A stretch of 55,132 nt of DNA from Bacillota bacterium (GCA_029226935.1 JAQXYZ010000110.1:1-55132), one strand, 5' to 3'; shown: positions 7,210 through 15,946, counted from the first letter of the stretch. Numbers and translations are program-made. The notes: a model not told the origin generated them from the letters alone.

Positions 7210-8283
7210 GTGAGCAAACTTATAAAACTTGATGATGAATATGCTAATTGGATAAAAGAAGTCAGCAATAGATTTAGAAGCAGTCAAATTAAAGCTGCTG
7301 TTAAGGTTAATGATGAAATGCTTAGATTTTATTGGATGCTGGGTAAAGATATATATGAGAGAGAAAATGATAATGGTTACGGAAAAGCTTTTTATAAGAA
7401 TTTAAGCAGCGACTTGCAAAGTGAATTACCAGCTGTTAAGTCTTTTTCTGTTACTAATTTAAAATATATGAAATATTTTTATGAGCTTTACTCAAATCAT
7501 CCTCAACTTGAGGACGAATTAAAAAATGATGGAAATTGTCATCAAACTGGGGACGATTTTGAGGAAATGATTTTTTTGATTCCATGGGGACACAATAAGT
7601 TAATTATTGATAAATGCAAAGGAAATAAGGATAAGGCATTATTCTTTGTGAAAAAGACATTGGAAAACAACTGGTCAAGAGCAGTTCTTATGAATTTTTT
7701 GGATACAAATCTGTATGAAAGAGAAGGAAAAGCAATTTCTAATTTTAATTTAACTTTGCCAGCACCGCAAAGTGATTTGGCACAAGCAATGACAAAGGAT
7801 CCTTATAACTTTGATTTTTTAACAATGCGGGAAGGATATGATGAGAGGGAACTTAAGGACGCATTAATGTCAAATGTTCAGAAATTTCTTCTTGAGTTGG
7901 GAATGGGATTTGCTTTTGTTGGTAGAGAATATCGTTTGGTTGTAGGCTCGACAGAACAGTTTTTAGATTTGCTATTTTATAATATCAATAATCATTGTTA
8001 TGTGGTGGTTGAGGTTAAAACAAGAGATTTTGAGCCAGGAGATATGGGACAACTTGGAACGTATGTTGCTGCAGTAGATGGTATATTGAAGCACGATAGT
8101 GATAATCAGACGATTGGACTATTAATATGTAAGACAAAAGATAATGTACTGGCTCAATATGCAGTCAATGTTGTAAATGCGCCAATCGGTATTTCGGAAT
8201 ATGAACTTAGCAATTTGATTCCCGATGATTTTAAGAGTTCTATGCCGACAATTGAGGAAATAGAACGTGAATTAAAGGACTAA
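7210..8283 (+). CDS. DUF1016 (YhcG-type) PD-(D/E)XK nuclease family protein
   Basis: The 357-residue protein has the two-part DUF1016 layout. The N-terminal helical domain carries RFYWMLGKDIYERE and SFSVTNLKYMKYFYEL. The C-terminal nuclease fold begins near FVGREYRLVVG. The nuclease motif is visible as D253 in FLDLLFYN and E268-V-K270 in VVVEVKTRDF, with QLGTYV after it. Members are often found near defence and restriction genes and on mobile DNA. A partner is not seen here. The GTG start at 7210 is supported by GGAGGTG 7 bases upstream. The gene is A/T-rich. Its stop codon lies inside a remnant of a flavodoxin coding sequence, indicating an insertion or deletion junction. Confidence 0.85.
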   Translation: MSKLIKLDDEYANWIKEVSNRFRSSQIKAAVKVNDEMLRFYWMLGKDIYERENDNGYGKAFYKNLSSDLQSELPAVKSFSVTNLKYMKYFYELYSNHPQLEDELKNDGNCHQTGDDFEEMIFLIPWGHNKLIIDKCKGNKDKALFFVKKTLENNWSRAVLMNFLDTNLYEREGKAISNFNLTLPAPQSDLAQAMTKDPYNFDFLTMREGYDERELKDALMSNVQKFLLELGMGFAFVGREYRLVVGSTEQFLDLLFYNINNHCYVVVEVKTRDFEPGDMGQLGTYVAAVDGILKHDSDNQTIGLLICKTKDNVLAQYAVNVVNAPIGISEYELSNLIPDDFKSSMPTIEEIERELKD

Positions 8284-8312
8284 TTGGTTATTTTATAAGC
8301 CGCACGAAACCA
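8279..8312 (+). repeat. Remnant of a flavodoxin-family coding sequence
   Basis: These bases match 6741-6774 inside the upstream flavodoxin gene, with the first 13 positions identical and roughly 80 percent agreement overall. Read in frame they give TNWLFYKPHET, against TNWLSHKPRET in the gene. The DUF1016 stop codon lies within this block. It looks like what remains of a second flavodoxin gene cut by the DUF1016 insertion. Confidence 0.5.
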
Positions 8313-8375
8313 AAAAGCAAAATATGTAGCATTTAAAATATATCAGTGCCAAGAAGGCACAGAAAGAAGGAGCAT

Positions 8376-9599
8376 ATGAAAATAATTACAGGCGGTGTGA
8401 CCGCAGCAAAAGGATTTGAGGCAGCAGGCGTTGAAGCAGCCATTAAGTATAAAAACAGAAAGGATATGGCAATCATTTACAGTCAGAAGCCCTGTGTGCT
8501 GGCTGGAACCTTTACCAGTAATGTGGTAAAAGCAGCTCCGGTACTGTGGGATAAAAAGGTGGTAGAAGAATCTCCTTTCGGACAGGCGGTAATTGTAAAC
8601 GCAGGAATTGCCAATGCCTGTACAGGAAAGGAAGGATATGATTATTGTAAGAAAACTGCATCAAAAGCGGCATCAGTTCTTAAGATACCGGAAGATTCAG
8701 TGCTTGTGGCATCCACAGGTGTTATCGGAATGCAGCTTCCAATGGACAGAATAGAGGCAGGAGTGGAAAAGCTTGTCGATGCAAAGAAGGATACTCTGGA
8801 TGCAGGAACACAGGCTGCAGAAGCCATTATGACCACTGACACTCGCTCCAAGCAGGCTGCGGTAGAGATTGAAGTAGGGGGTGTGAAGGTCACTCTCGGA
8901 GGAATGTGTAAAGGATCAGGCATGATTCATCCTAATATGTGCACCATGCTTGGATTCGTCACAACCGATGCAGTCATCTCAAAAGAGGTACTGACTGAAA
9001 TAGTTAAAAATGATGTAATTGATACGTTTAATATGATTTCTGTGGATGGGGATACTTCCACCAATGATACCCTTTTGGTCATGGCAAATGGCATGGCAGA
9101 CAATCCGGAAATTAAAAAGGGAACACCTGAATATGAAACATTTAAGGAGGCACTTCATTACGTCAATGAAACCCTTGCAAAGATGATGGCAGGAGACGGA
9201 GAGGGAGCTACGGCACTGTTTGAAACGAAGGTCATTGGCGCAGATACCAAGGAAAATGCGAGAATTCTCAGCAAGTCTGTAATCTGTTCAAGCCTGACCA
9301 AGGCGGCAATCTATGGACATGATGCCAACTGGGGAAGAATTCTCTGTGCACTTGGATATTCTGGTGTGCAGTTTGACCCGGAAAAAATTGAACTCTATTT
9401 TGAAAGCAAGTCAGGACGTATTCAGATTTATAAGGATGGTGTTGCCACCGATTACAGCGAGGAGGAAGCAAGTAAAATTCTTGCAGACCCGGAAGTGACT
9501 GTTCTTGTGGACATGAAGATGGGCAATGAAACTGCAACTGCGTGGGGATGCGATTTGACCTATGATTATGTGAAAATTAATGCGGATTACAGAAGCTGA
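8376..9599 (+). CDS. argJ: Bifunctional glutamate N-acetyltransferase / ornithine acetyltransferase
   Basis: ArgJ moves the acetyl group from N-acetylornithine back to glutamate (and in bifunctional forms also uses acetyl-CoA), closing the acetyl cycle of arginine synthesis. The 407-residue protein begins ITGGVTAAKGFEAAGVEA. It has the self-cleavage site in KGSGMIHPNMCTMLGF, where T190 is the predicted nucleophile that becomes the first residue of the beta chain. NDTLLVMANG and HDANWGRILCALGYSG are further family blocks. The frame is open from GTG 8346, but ATG 8376 has AGGAG 5 bases upstream and starts at the conserved N-terminus. A GTGCC/GGCAC hairpin lies just ahead. Higher GC than both neighbours. 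Confidence 0.95.
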   Translation: MKIITGGVTAAKGFEAAGVEAAIKYKNRKDMAIIYSQKPCVLAGTFTSNVVKAAPVLWDKKVVEESPFGQAVIVNAGIANACTGKEGYDYCKKTASKAASVLKIPEDSVLVASTGVIGMQLPMDRIEAGVEKLVDAKKDTLDAGTQAAEAIMTTDTRSKQAAVEIEVGGVKVTLGGMCKGSGMIHPNMCTMLGFVTTDAVISKEVLTEIVKNDVIDTFNMISVDGDTSTNDTLLVMANGMADNPEIKKGTPEYETFKEALHYVNETLAKMMAGDGEGATALFETKVIGADTKENARILSKSVICSSLTKAAIYGHDANWGRILCALGYSGVQFDPEKIELYFESKSGRIQIYKDGVATDYSEEEASKILADPEVTVLVDMKMGNETATAWGCDLTYDYVKINADYRS

Positions 9600-9709
9600 T
9601 TGCTTCAATTTGATTAATTAAATATATGTATAGCATTTTTTCCCAGGATATGTTATGGTGTATAGGTAAAGATCAATCTGATATATTCTATTATATTCTT
9701 TAGCATATC

Positions 9710-10102
9710 ATGGAGCATTTAATACATATGTTTTATTCTCTTGGTAAAATTAATCTGTCTATTTTGAATAATCATTTTGAAAACCTAATGACGGATGAAA
9801 CTATAATTACGAAGGAACGGATACAACACATTAAAAATAATCATCCTGAGGATATAGAATTATTTGAAAAATATGGAAAATTAAGTGTGGAAAATCCAGA
9901 TCTCATTATTCAGGATTTGAAGCATGAAAGAACAGTATTTATGATTAAGCAGTTACCAGATACAAACTTGAATGTAGTTGTAAGGTTGGTACTACAAGGA
10001 GAGAATGAAAGCCTGAAAAACTCGGTGATGACATTTTATCGTATCAGAGAAAAAAATTTAAAAAAATTAATAGATAAACATGAACTTCTTTACATTAAAT
10101 AA
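9710..10102 (+). CDS. PBECR-like (Barnase/EndoU/ColicinE5/RelE-type) putative nuclease
   Basis: The protein is about 130 residues. It starts with SLGKINLSIL and continues ITKERIQHIKNNHPEDIELF, NPDLIIQDLKHE, NVVVRLVLQ and KNSVMTFYRIREKNLKKL. This order (an ERxxHIxxxH helix, a pair of strands, then KNSVMT near the end) resembles PBECR-type proteins described in phage and toxin contexts. No antitoxin or phage gene is next to it. The start is uncertain: ATG 9710 has no ribosome site, and ATG 9728 has GGAG 12 bases upstream. It is strongly A/T-rich and sits between argJ and argB, where it splits what would otherwise be a continuous arginine operon. Confidence 0.6.
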   Translation: MEHLIHMFYSLGKINLSILNNHFENLMTDETIITKERIQHIKNNHPEDIELFEKYGKLSVENPDLIIQDLKHERTVFMIKQLPDTNLNVVVRLVLQGENESLKNSVMTFYRIREKNLKKLIDKHELLYIK

Positions 10103-10280
10103 TGTACAGGCTATAATAAAATTACAAAGTACATATAATTAATAGAGCCAAGAATTTATTTGAAGTAGAGATTGTGCTGCTACGCACCCACTGGGTCAAA
10201 AGAAATGCAGGAAGGGGCACACCTGCCAAATAAATGATTGGCTTTTTATGTTGAAAGAAAAGAACAGAAGGAGAATAGAA

Positions 10281-11177
10281 ATGGACAAGGATATGCAGGA
10301 AGTATTAAAAAAAGCGGAGGTTTTGATTGAGGCACTCCCGTACATACAAAAATTTAACCGCAAGATTATCGTGGTTAAATATGGAGGCTCCGCCATGAGC
10401 AATGAAGAATTACAGAAAAATGTCATTAAAGATGTGACGTTGCTTAAACTGGTAGGTTTTAAGCCCATCATCGTACATGGTGGTGGCAAGGAAATCAGCC
10501 GCTGGGTGGGAAAAGTAGGTAAGGAGGCAAAGTTTATCAATGGGCTTCGCGTTACAGACGATGAAACGATGGAGATTGCTGAGATGGTACTTGGTAAGGT
10601 CAATAAGCAATTGGTTACCATGGTACAGGAGCTGGGAGTAAAGGCTGTTGGAATCAGCGGTAAGGATGGCGGTCTTTTGAATGTGGACAAAAAGTATGCT
10701 GATGGTCAGGACATTGGCTTTGTGGGAGACATCAAGAATGTCAATCCCAAAATTCTTTATGATCTGTTAGAGAAGGATTTTCTTCCTATCGTAGCACCTA
10801 TTGGGCTGGATGACGAGTTCCAGACCTACAATATCAATGCGGATGATGCGGCCTGTGCCATTGCTAAAGCAGTGGGGGCAGATAAGCTGGTATTTCTTAC
10901 GGATATTGAGGGACTGTACAAGGATATCAATGATAAGAGTTCCTTTATTCCCAGAATTACTGCTTCTGATGCAGATGCATTGATTACGGATGGAATTATC
11001 GGAGGAGGCATGCTGCCCAAGCTGAATAACTGTACTTCGGCAATTAAGAATGGGGTAAACAGGGTGCATATTTTGGATGGGCGCATTCCCCACTGTCTGT
11101 TGCTTGAAATCTTTACCAATGAAGGTGTGGGAACCATGATTCTGCATGATGAAGACAGGCAGCTTCTGGAAAAATAA
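10281..11177 (+). CDS. argB: Acetylglutamate kinase
   Basis: ArgB phosphorylates N-acetylglutamate, the second and often feedback-controlled step of arginine synthesis. The 298-residue length is normal. Conserved blocks are [11 protein letters not shown] (nucleotide-binding lysine and glycines), [14 protein letters not shown] (substrate glycine loop), [33 protein letters not shown], and GGGMLPKL near the end. I chose ATG 10281 over ATG 10248 because AAGGAG lies 8 bases before it and the protein then begins at the conserved helix. Helix N of the hexameric, arginine-inhibited type may be present ([21 protein letters not shown]), so feedback inhibition by arginine is plausible. argD follows after 36 bases. 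Confidence 0.95.
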   Translation: MDKDMQEVLKKAEVLIEALPYIQKFNRKIIVVKYGGSAMSNEELQKNVIKDVTLLKLVGFKPIIVHGGGKEISRWVGKVGKEAKFINGLRVTDDETMEIAEMVLGKVNKQLVTMVQELGVKAVGISGKDGGLLNVDKKYADGQDIGFVGDIKNVNPKILYDLLEKDFLPIVAPIGLDDEFQTYNINADDAACAIAKAVGADKLVFLTDIEGLYKDINDKSSFIPRITASDADALITDGIIGGGMLPKLNNCTSAIKNGVNRVHILDGRIPHCLLLEIFTNEGVGTMILHDEDRQLLEK

Positions 11178-11213
11178 CCGCATGAAAAAGGAGAAAGGAA
11201 AAGGATAAAAGCT

Positions 11214-12407
11214 ATGGAATGTATGAAAGAATATATTGAAGAAGCCGAAAAAGCCCTTCTTCATACCTATAACCGCTATCAGGTGGTGTTGGATAAAGGT
11301 GATGGCGTATATCTTTATGATGTTGAAGGAAAAAAATATCTGGATTTTTGCGCCGGTATTGCAGTATTTGCATTAGGATATAACAACCGGAAATATAATG
11401 ATGCGTTAAAGGCTCAGATTGACAAGCTGATTCATACCTCAAACTATTATTATAATGTGCCTGCCATTGAAGCAGCGAAGAAAATAAAAAAGGTATCGGG
11501 TATGGACAGGGTGTTCTTTACCAACAGCGGTGCGGAGGCAGTGGAAGGAGCCATCAAAGCAGCAAGAAAGTACGCCTATTTGAAGGACGGATGTACAGAT
11601 CATGAAATCATTGCCATGGAGCATTCCTTCCATGGACGTACGATGGGAGCTCTGTCAGTGACGGGGAATCCCAAGTACAGAGAAGCTTTTCAGCCGATGA
11701 TTGGTAATATCCGTTTTGCGAAGATGAATGATTTTGAAAGTGTGCTGGAAAACGTGACAGATAAAACCTGTGCTATCATATTTGAGACTGTGCAGGGAGA
11801 AGGAGGAATTTATCCTGCCGAGGAAAGCTTTATGAAGCAGGTAAAAGCGCTCTGTGAGGAAAAGGATATTCTCTTGATATTGGATGAAATCCAGTGTGGT
11901 ATGGGAAGAACCGGGTACATGTATGCATGGCAGAAATATGGGGTTAAGCCTGATATTATGACTTCTGCCAAGGCTTTGGGATGCGGTGTCCCGGTTGGGG
12001 CATTTATGATGACCGAAAAGGTTGCGGCAAATTCTCTCACAAGCGGAGACCATGGTACTACTTACGGAGGCAATCCGCTGGCAGCATCTGCCATAAATGT
12101 TGTGCTTGATTTATTTGAGGAGAACCATATAATAGATAATGTAAAAGAGGTGGGAGCGTATCTTACAGAGCAGTTGGACACTCTTGCAGCAGAATATGAA
12201 TTTATTGAAACCAGACGGGGAATTGGATTGATGCAGGGACTTGTATTTAACAAGCCTGTGGGAGATATCATTACAAAAGCGCTTGAGAAAGGATTAATAC
12301 TGATCAATGCGGGCACTGATATTATTCGATTTGTACCACCCCTTATTATTACCAAATCCAATGTGGATGAAATGATTGCAATTTTAAGAAGCTGTCTGGA
12401 GGAATAG
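11214..12407 (+). CDS. argD: Acetylornithine aminotransferase
   Basis: ArgD is a pyridoxal-phosphate class III aminotransferase that converts N-acetylglutamate semialdehyde to N-acetylornithine. The 397-residue protein shows FCAGIAVFALGYNN, FTNSGAEAVEGAIKAARKY (cofactor phosphate site), HSFHGRTMGALSVTG, LILDEIQCGMGRTG (cofactor aspartate), and MTSAKALGCGVPVGAF with the Schiff-base lysine at about residue 253. GDHGTTYGGNPLA follows. ATG 11214 is 8 bases after AAAGGA, and ATG 11223 is an alternative. With argC, argJ and argB this completes the route from glutamate to ornithine. argF, argG and argH are not in the window. Confidence 0.93.
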   Translation: MECMKEYIEEAEKALLHTYNRYQVVLDKGDGVYLYDVEGKKYLDFCAGIAVFALGYNNRKYNDALKAQIDKLIHTSNYYYNVPAIEAAKKIKKVSGMDRVFFTNSGAEAVEGAIKAARKYAYLKDGCTDHEIIAMEHSFHGRTMGALSVTGNPKYREAFQPMIGNIRFAKMNDFESVLENVTDKTCAIIFETVQGEGGIYPAEESFMKQVKALCEEKDILLILDEIQCGMGRTGYMYAWQKYGVKPDIMTSAKALGCGVPVGAFMMTEKVAANSLTSGDHGTTYGGNPLAASAINVVLDLFEENHIIDNVKEVGAYLTEQLDTLAAEYEFIETRRGIGLMQGLVFNKPVGDIITKALEKGLILINAGTDIIRFVPPLIITKSNVDEMIAILRSCLEE

Positions 12408-12421
12408 AAACGGAGTAAAGA

Positions 12422-13861
12422 ATGGGTTTGAAAAAACGACTGACAGCAATGGGAATCATTGCTATAGCCGCAGTGCTTACCTTTGGAATTGCCAAATCAG
12501 GACGGCAGATAACAGAAAAGCAGGAAGATACGGTTTTTACAGGAGAAAAGGAAACGCTTTATCTGTGGTATACGGATGAAGCGCTTACTTCATATTTAAG
12601 CAGTGCTGCTGTAACCTACAATGAAAATCATGATGTGAGGATTGTTCCGGTATTGGAATCAGGACTGGAATATCTGGAAAAAATTAATCAGGCATCACTG
12701 GAAAGTAATGCACCGGATTTGTATATTTTAAGTCATGATTCTTTGGAAAAAGCATATCTTGCAGGATTGGCAAGTGAGGTTAAGCCTTTAGAAGATGGTT
12801 TTATGGAGAATGCCTATATTGGAACCGGATTACAGGCAGTGACCTACAAGGACAAGATTTTGGGTTATCCTTTCTACTTTGAAACCAGTGCGCTGCTGTA
12901 TAATAAAACCTATCTGGAGGATATGGCAAAGAAATTGTTAGAGCAGGAGGCAGACCGGGCAGCGGCAGAGGCAGCAGAACAGATTGATGCCAAGGTTCAG
13001 GAAATCCTGCCTGCCACCATTGAGGACATTAAGACCTTTGCGGATGAGTATGACGCACCCGAGCAGGTTGAAGGTGTATTTAAATGGGATGTGACGGATA
13101 TTTTTTATAATTACTTTTTTGTAGGAAATGCCATTAATATGGGTGGAGAAGCCGGATGGGATACGTCACAGATTGATATTTATAATTTGGATGCCATAAA
13201 AAACCTTCGGGTATATCAGGAGTTGAATCAGTTCTTTTCTATTGAGACCAGTGAAACCAGCTATGATACAATTCTTGATGAGTTTATGGCAGGAAAAATG
13301 GTATTTACCATAGCCACCACAGATGCGGTTTATAAACTGGAAAATGCGAAATCAGAAGGGCTGTTTGCGTATGATTATGGAGTGGCTTTGACCCCGGATA
13401 TTGATGAAGAGACAAAGAGCAGATCGCTTTCCATGACAAACTGTGTTGTGGTAAACAATTACTCAGAAAACAAAGAGGCAGCAAATGACTTTGCAAGCTT
13501 TCTGACTACCGGATATAATGACAGCCTGTATGCCAGAAGCGGTAAGGTTTCAGCAGCAAAGTCGGTTTCTTACGATTATGAGGCTTTGGATTGGTTTGCA
13601 GCGGAGTATGAGGAATCGATTTCTATGCCGAAGATGCTGGAAACCAGCAACTTCTGGGTTCAGCTTGAGGTGGCATTCTCACAGATATGGAATGGAGCAG
13701 ATGCGAATCAGAAGTTGAAGGAGCTTTCAGAGCAGATTATGTCTCAGGTAACTGGAGAGACTTATGAGGAGGAATATCTGGAGGAACCCAAAGAGCAGGA
13801 AGAAGAGACAGAATATCTGGATGAAGAATACTACAGACAGGAAGCAATGGAAGAAGAATAG
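12422..13861 (+). CDS. Extracellular solute-binding protein (sugar ABC type), orphan
   Basis: The 479-residue protein has an N-terminal hydrophobic segment (AMGIIAIAAVLTFGIAK, about residues 9-25) without a lipobox cysteine. It is therefore probably held by an uncleaved anchor or a signal peptide. The rest matches the class of sugar ABC substrate-binding proteins. LYLWYTDEALTSYL, NAPDLYILSHDSLE, ILGYPFYFETSALLYNKTYL and the C-terminal lobe around MAGKMVFTIATTD follow the maltose-binding-protein order. The last 30 residues are strongly acidic (many E, Y and D). No permease or ATPase gene is adjacent. It starts 14 bases after argD, so it is probably co-transcribed, but its ligand is unknown. 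Confidence 0.75.
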   Translation: MGLKKRLTAMGIIAIAAVLTFGIAKSGRQITEKQEDTVFTGEKETLYLWYTDEALTSYLSSAAVTYNENHDVRIVPVLESGLEYLEKINQASLESNAPDLYILSHDSLEKAYLAGLASEVKPLEDGFMENAYIGTGLQAVTYKDKILGYPFYFETSALLYNKTYLEDMAKKLLEQEADRAAAEAAEQIDAKVQEILPATIEDIKTFADEYDAPEQVEGVFKWDVTDIFYNYFFVGNAINMGGEAGWDTSQIDIYNLDAIKNLRVYQELNQFFSIETSETSYDTILDEFMAGKMVFTIATTDAVYKLENAKSEGLFAYDYGVALTPDIDEETKSRSLSMTNCVVVNNYSENKEAANDFASFLTTGYNDSLYARSGKVSAAKSVSYDYEALDWFAAEYEESISMPKMLETSNFWVQLEVAFSQIWNGADANQKLKELSEQIMSQVTGETYEEEYLEEPKEQEEETEYLDEEYYRQEAMEEE

Positions 13862-13880
13862 AGAGAAGATAGAGTGGAGA

Positions 13881-13911
13881 TAGAGAGGAGCATCAGGAAC
13901 GCTCCTCTCTA
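13881..13911. terminator. Hairpin between convergent genes, likely bidirectional terminator
   Basis: An 11-bp perfect stem (TAGAGAGGAGC paired with GCTCCTCTCTA) with a 9-base loop lies 19 bases after the solute-binding protein stop. It overlaps the stop codon of the minus-strand gene. The T-run after it is weak on the plus strand (ATTTCC), so termination strength is uncertain. Confidence 0.6.
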
Positions 13912-14340
13912 TTTCCATTTAAAGATGATAATTCCTACAATTGCAATCAGCATGCCAATGACTTTACGCCATTCAAGAGGCTGCCGTTCCACCTCGAACC
14001 AGCCAAAGAGCTCAATCACATAGGCAATAATCAGCTGTGCAATCACAATCAGCATTACAGCTCTTGCAGGACCCAACAGCTCCATGCTTTTGATTACGGT
14101 ATAGGTAATAAAAGCGCCAATAGCTCCGCCCAGCAGCATATATTTAGGTTCCACCTTAAACAGAGCCGAAAAGGAAGATCTGTCCGTTATCGCCCATGCA
14201 CCTAAGCAGACCAGCAGGGCTGAAAATTGTACAAAAGCGCTTGCGACCCAGATACTGGAAGACTTGGTAACCTGCGTGTTAAAAACACCCTGAATGCTCA
14301 TCAATGCACCGGAAACCAGTGCAATCAAAAATCCAATCAT
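13909..14340 (-). CDS. YdcZ/DUF606 family DMT-type membrane transporter
   Basis: The 143-residue protein is almost entirely membrane helices, about five, with the order seen in DUF606/YdcZ proteins. MIGFLIALVSGALMSIQGVFN is at the start, then GGAIGAFITYTVIKSMELLGPARAVMLIVIAQ, and MLIAIVGIIIF at the end. These are half-size members of the drug/metabolite transporter superfamily that may work as dimers. The cargo is unknown. It lies downstream of the MATE gene on the same strand with a gap of about 56 bases and may be transcribed with it. Confidence 0.85.
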   Translation of the reverse strand: MIGFLIALVSGALMSIQGVFNTQVTKSSSIWVASAFVQFSALLVCLGAWAITDRSSFSALFKVEPKYMLLGGAIGAFITYTVIKSMELLGPARAVMLIVIAQLIIAYVIELFGWFEVERQPLEWRKVIGMLIAIVGIIIFKWK

Positions 14341-14396
14341 AGAAGTCTCCTTAAATTTTCTGTGAACTTATCATATCCGTAAAACAGAAAAAATAT

Positions 14397-15737
14397 TCAA
14401 GACCGTTTATACATCCATTTTTTTTGTCTGAAAATGAGTAACGATGCTATAAGGCGGAAAAGCTCCTCCAGTGAAACGATAAGGCTTACCCCTTCAATCG
14501 GCCAGTGCAGGATACGCGCCGACAAGAATGCAATCGGCACACCAACACACCATGAGCCTATCATGTCAATGTACATAATGTATTTGGTGTTGCCACCGGA
14601 GCGGATGATGTTGCCGCCCAGAATATTGTTCATCATTCGAAAAGGGGTTGTGAGCGCAAAAATAGTAATCAGATGTCTTGCTGTAACCTTTACATGCTCC
14701 TCAACCTTGTAGATCTGTACATATGGATATTGTACTAACAATATCAGAAGAGCGGTTGCTACCAATAGAACAAATCCATAAAGTAACAGTTTTTTGGAAT
14801 GAACGTATGCCTCGTTATACTGTTGGTTGCCTATACTTTTGGCAATCAGGATACCGGAGGAGGAAGAGATTCCTGTAATGATACTTATGGTAACAAGCTG
14901 AATGGGCACGAGGATCGTTACCGCTGCATAGGTCTGGGTTCCCATATTTCCATATATGATGGAGTAAATATTATCTGCAAGCAGCCATGAAAAAGTGGAC
15001 ATAATAAGAGGAAAAAGTATGGAAGCAAAACGCTTCAGACCACTGTAACCCACATGTAAATCGGGGGAAACCCTGTACCCCTGCTTATGGCTCATGACAA
15101 TATACATAATCATACTCACGATACATGCAATCCATTGAGACAGTACCGTTGCAGTGGCAGCACCTCTTGTTCCCATTGCAGGAATGCTTCCAACCCCAAA
15201 AATCAGTAAATAGTCAAGTATGATATTCAGACCGGTTGAAAGAATACTGACATAGAGAGCAAGCTTTGCACGGTTCATGCAGCGGAACATGGTAGAAAAA
15301 AGTGCGATGACAGCAACGGGAATATAGTTCCATGCAATGATATATAAGTAAGCAGCTCCTTCAGCCTGTGTAGCTGTATCAGGAGTGTATAATCCTGCTA
15401 TCTGCATCGGGAAAAGAATGGCACATCCGCAGAAAATAAGAGAAAGTATAAGGGCTGCCAGCATGTTAATGGAAAAGCTGCGGGTAACCTTTTGCCGCTC
15501 GCCGCTGCCAATATATTGGGCGACCATAATGCCGGCCGCGGAACAAACAGCAGAAATAATCAGGGAATAGCTTGATGAAAATTTATTTGCAAGACCTACT
15601 GCTGCGACACTTACACTCCCAAGCTGCCCTATCATGAGCTGGTCTGTCAGACTCAAAACGGAAATCTGCAATAGGGTTTGTAATGATGCCGGAAGTGCAA
15701 TTTCAGATACCTCTTTTAAAAATTTCTTGTCCTTCAT
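14397..15737 (-). CDS. MATE family efflux transporter
   Basis: The 446-residue protein has about twelve hydrophobic helices in two similar halves. It opens FLKEVSEIALPASLQTLLQIS and continues DQLMIGQLGSVSVAAVGLANK, the conserved MATE helix 1-2 region. MFRCMNRAKLALYVSI and NNILGGNIIRSGGNTKY are matching motifs in the two halves. Such proteins export cationic drugs or metabolites by Na+ or H+ antiport. ATG 15737 has GGAGGA 8 bases upstream. A start at 15749 is possible but poorly placed. A promoter with an extended TGGTATAAT -10 lies about 45 bases upstream. Cargo is unknown. Confidence 0.9.
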   Translation of the reverse strand: MKDKKFLKEVSEIALPASLQTLLQISVLSLTDQLMIGQLGSVSVAAVGLANKFSSSYSLIISAVCSAAGIMVAQYIGSGERQKVTRSFSINMLAALILSLIFCGCAILFPMQIAGLYTPDTATQAEGAAYLYIIAWNYIPVAVIALFSTMFRCMNRAKLALYVSILSTGLNIILDYLLIFGVGSIPAMGTRGAATATVLSQWIACIVSMIMYIVMSHKQGYRVSPDLHVGYSGLKRFASILFPLIMSTFSWLLADNIYSIIYGNMGTQTYAAVTILVPIQLVTISIITGISSSSGILIAKSIGNQQYNEAYVHSKKLLLYGFVLLVATALLILLVQYPYVQIYKVEEHVKVTARHLITIFALTTPFRMMNNILGGNIIRSGGNTKYIMYIDMIGSWCVGVPIAFLSARILHWPIEGVSLIVSLEELFRLIASLLIFRQKKWMYKRS

Positions 15738-15779
15738 AGTTTCCTCCATAGTAAAGCGTCAATGATATCTAATATCTGA

Positions 15780-15810
15780 ATTATACCAGAATATTTCTGA
15801 ACTGTATCAA
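15780..15810 (-). promoter_or_regulatory. Sigma-A-type promoter for the MATE gene
   Basis: On the minus strand the -35 is TTGATA (15810-15805). It is followed by a 19-base spacer and the extended -10 TGG-TATAAT (hexamer 15785-15780). The spacer is long, which the TG extension could offset. Confidence 0.45.
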
Positions 15811-15873
15811 AAAATATTTAAGTGACGGACAGAGGTGCTTCTTTAATCAACTTGTTTTTTGCAGTCTGTATGG

Positions 15874-15902
15874 TGTAAACAATGGGAAAAACGTGGTATA
15901 AT
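15874..15902 (+). promoter_or_regulatory. Extended -10 promoter for the acetyltransferase gene
   Basis: TGG-TATAAT occurs with the hexamer at 15897-15902, a perfect extended -10. A weak -35 (TGTAAA) sits 17 bases upstream. The coding start follows about 45 bases later. Confidence 0.5.
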
Positions 15903-15946
15903 ACGGATGTTATTTTTAAATAGTACATCAGGAAAAGGAGAAAAGA

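Noticed and set aside
8346-8360. GTGCC-AAGAA-GGCAC hairpin before argJ as a riboswitch or attenuator
   Set aside because: A five-base stem with no terminator or known aptamer around it; too little to call.
10103-10280. tRNA or structured leader before argB
   Set aside because: Short complementary stretches exist (GTGC/GCAC, GCAGG/CCTGC), but no cloverleaf or known riboswitch core is formed.
14434-14712. Plus-strand open frames inside the MATE, copA, sbcC and DUF5717 genes
   Set aside because: They lie opposite or out of frame with well-supported genes, lack ribosome sites, and translate to low-complexity or serine/histidine-rich text typical of shadow frames.
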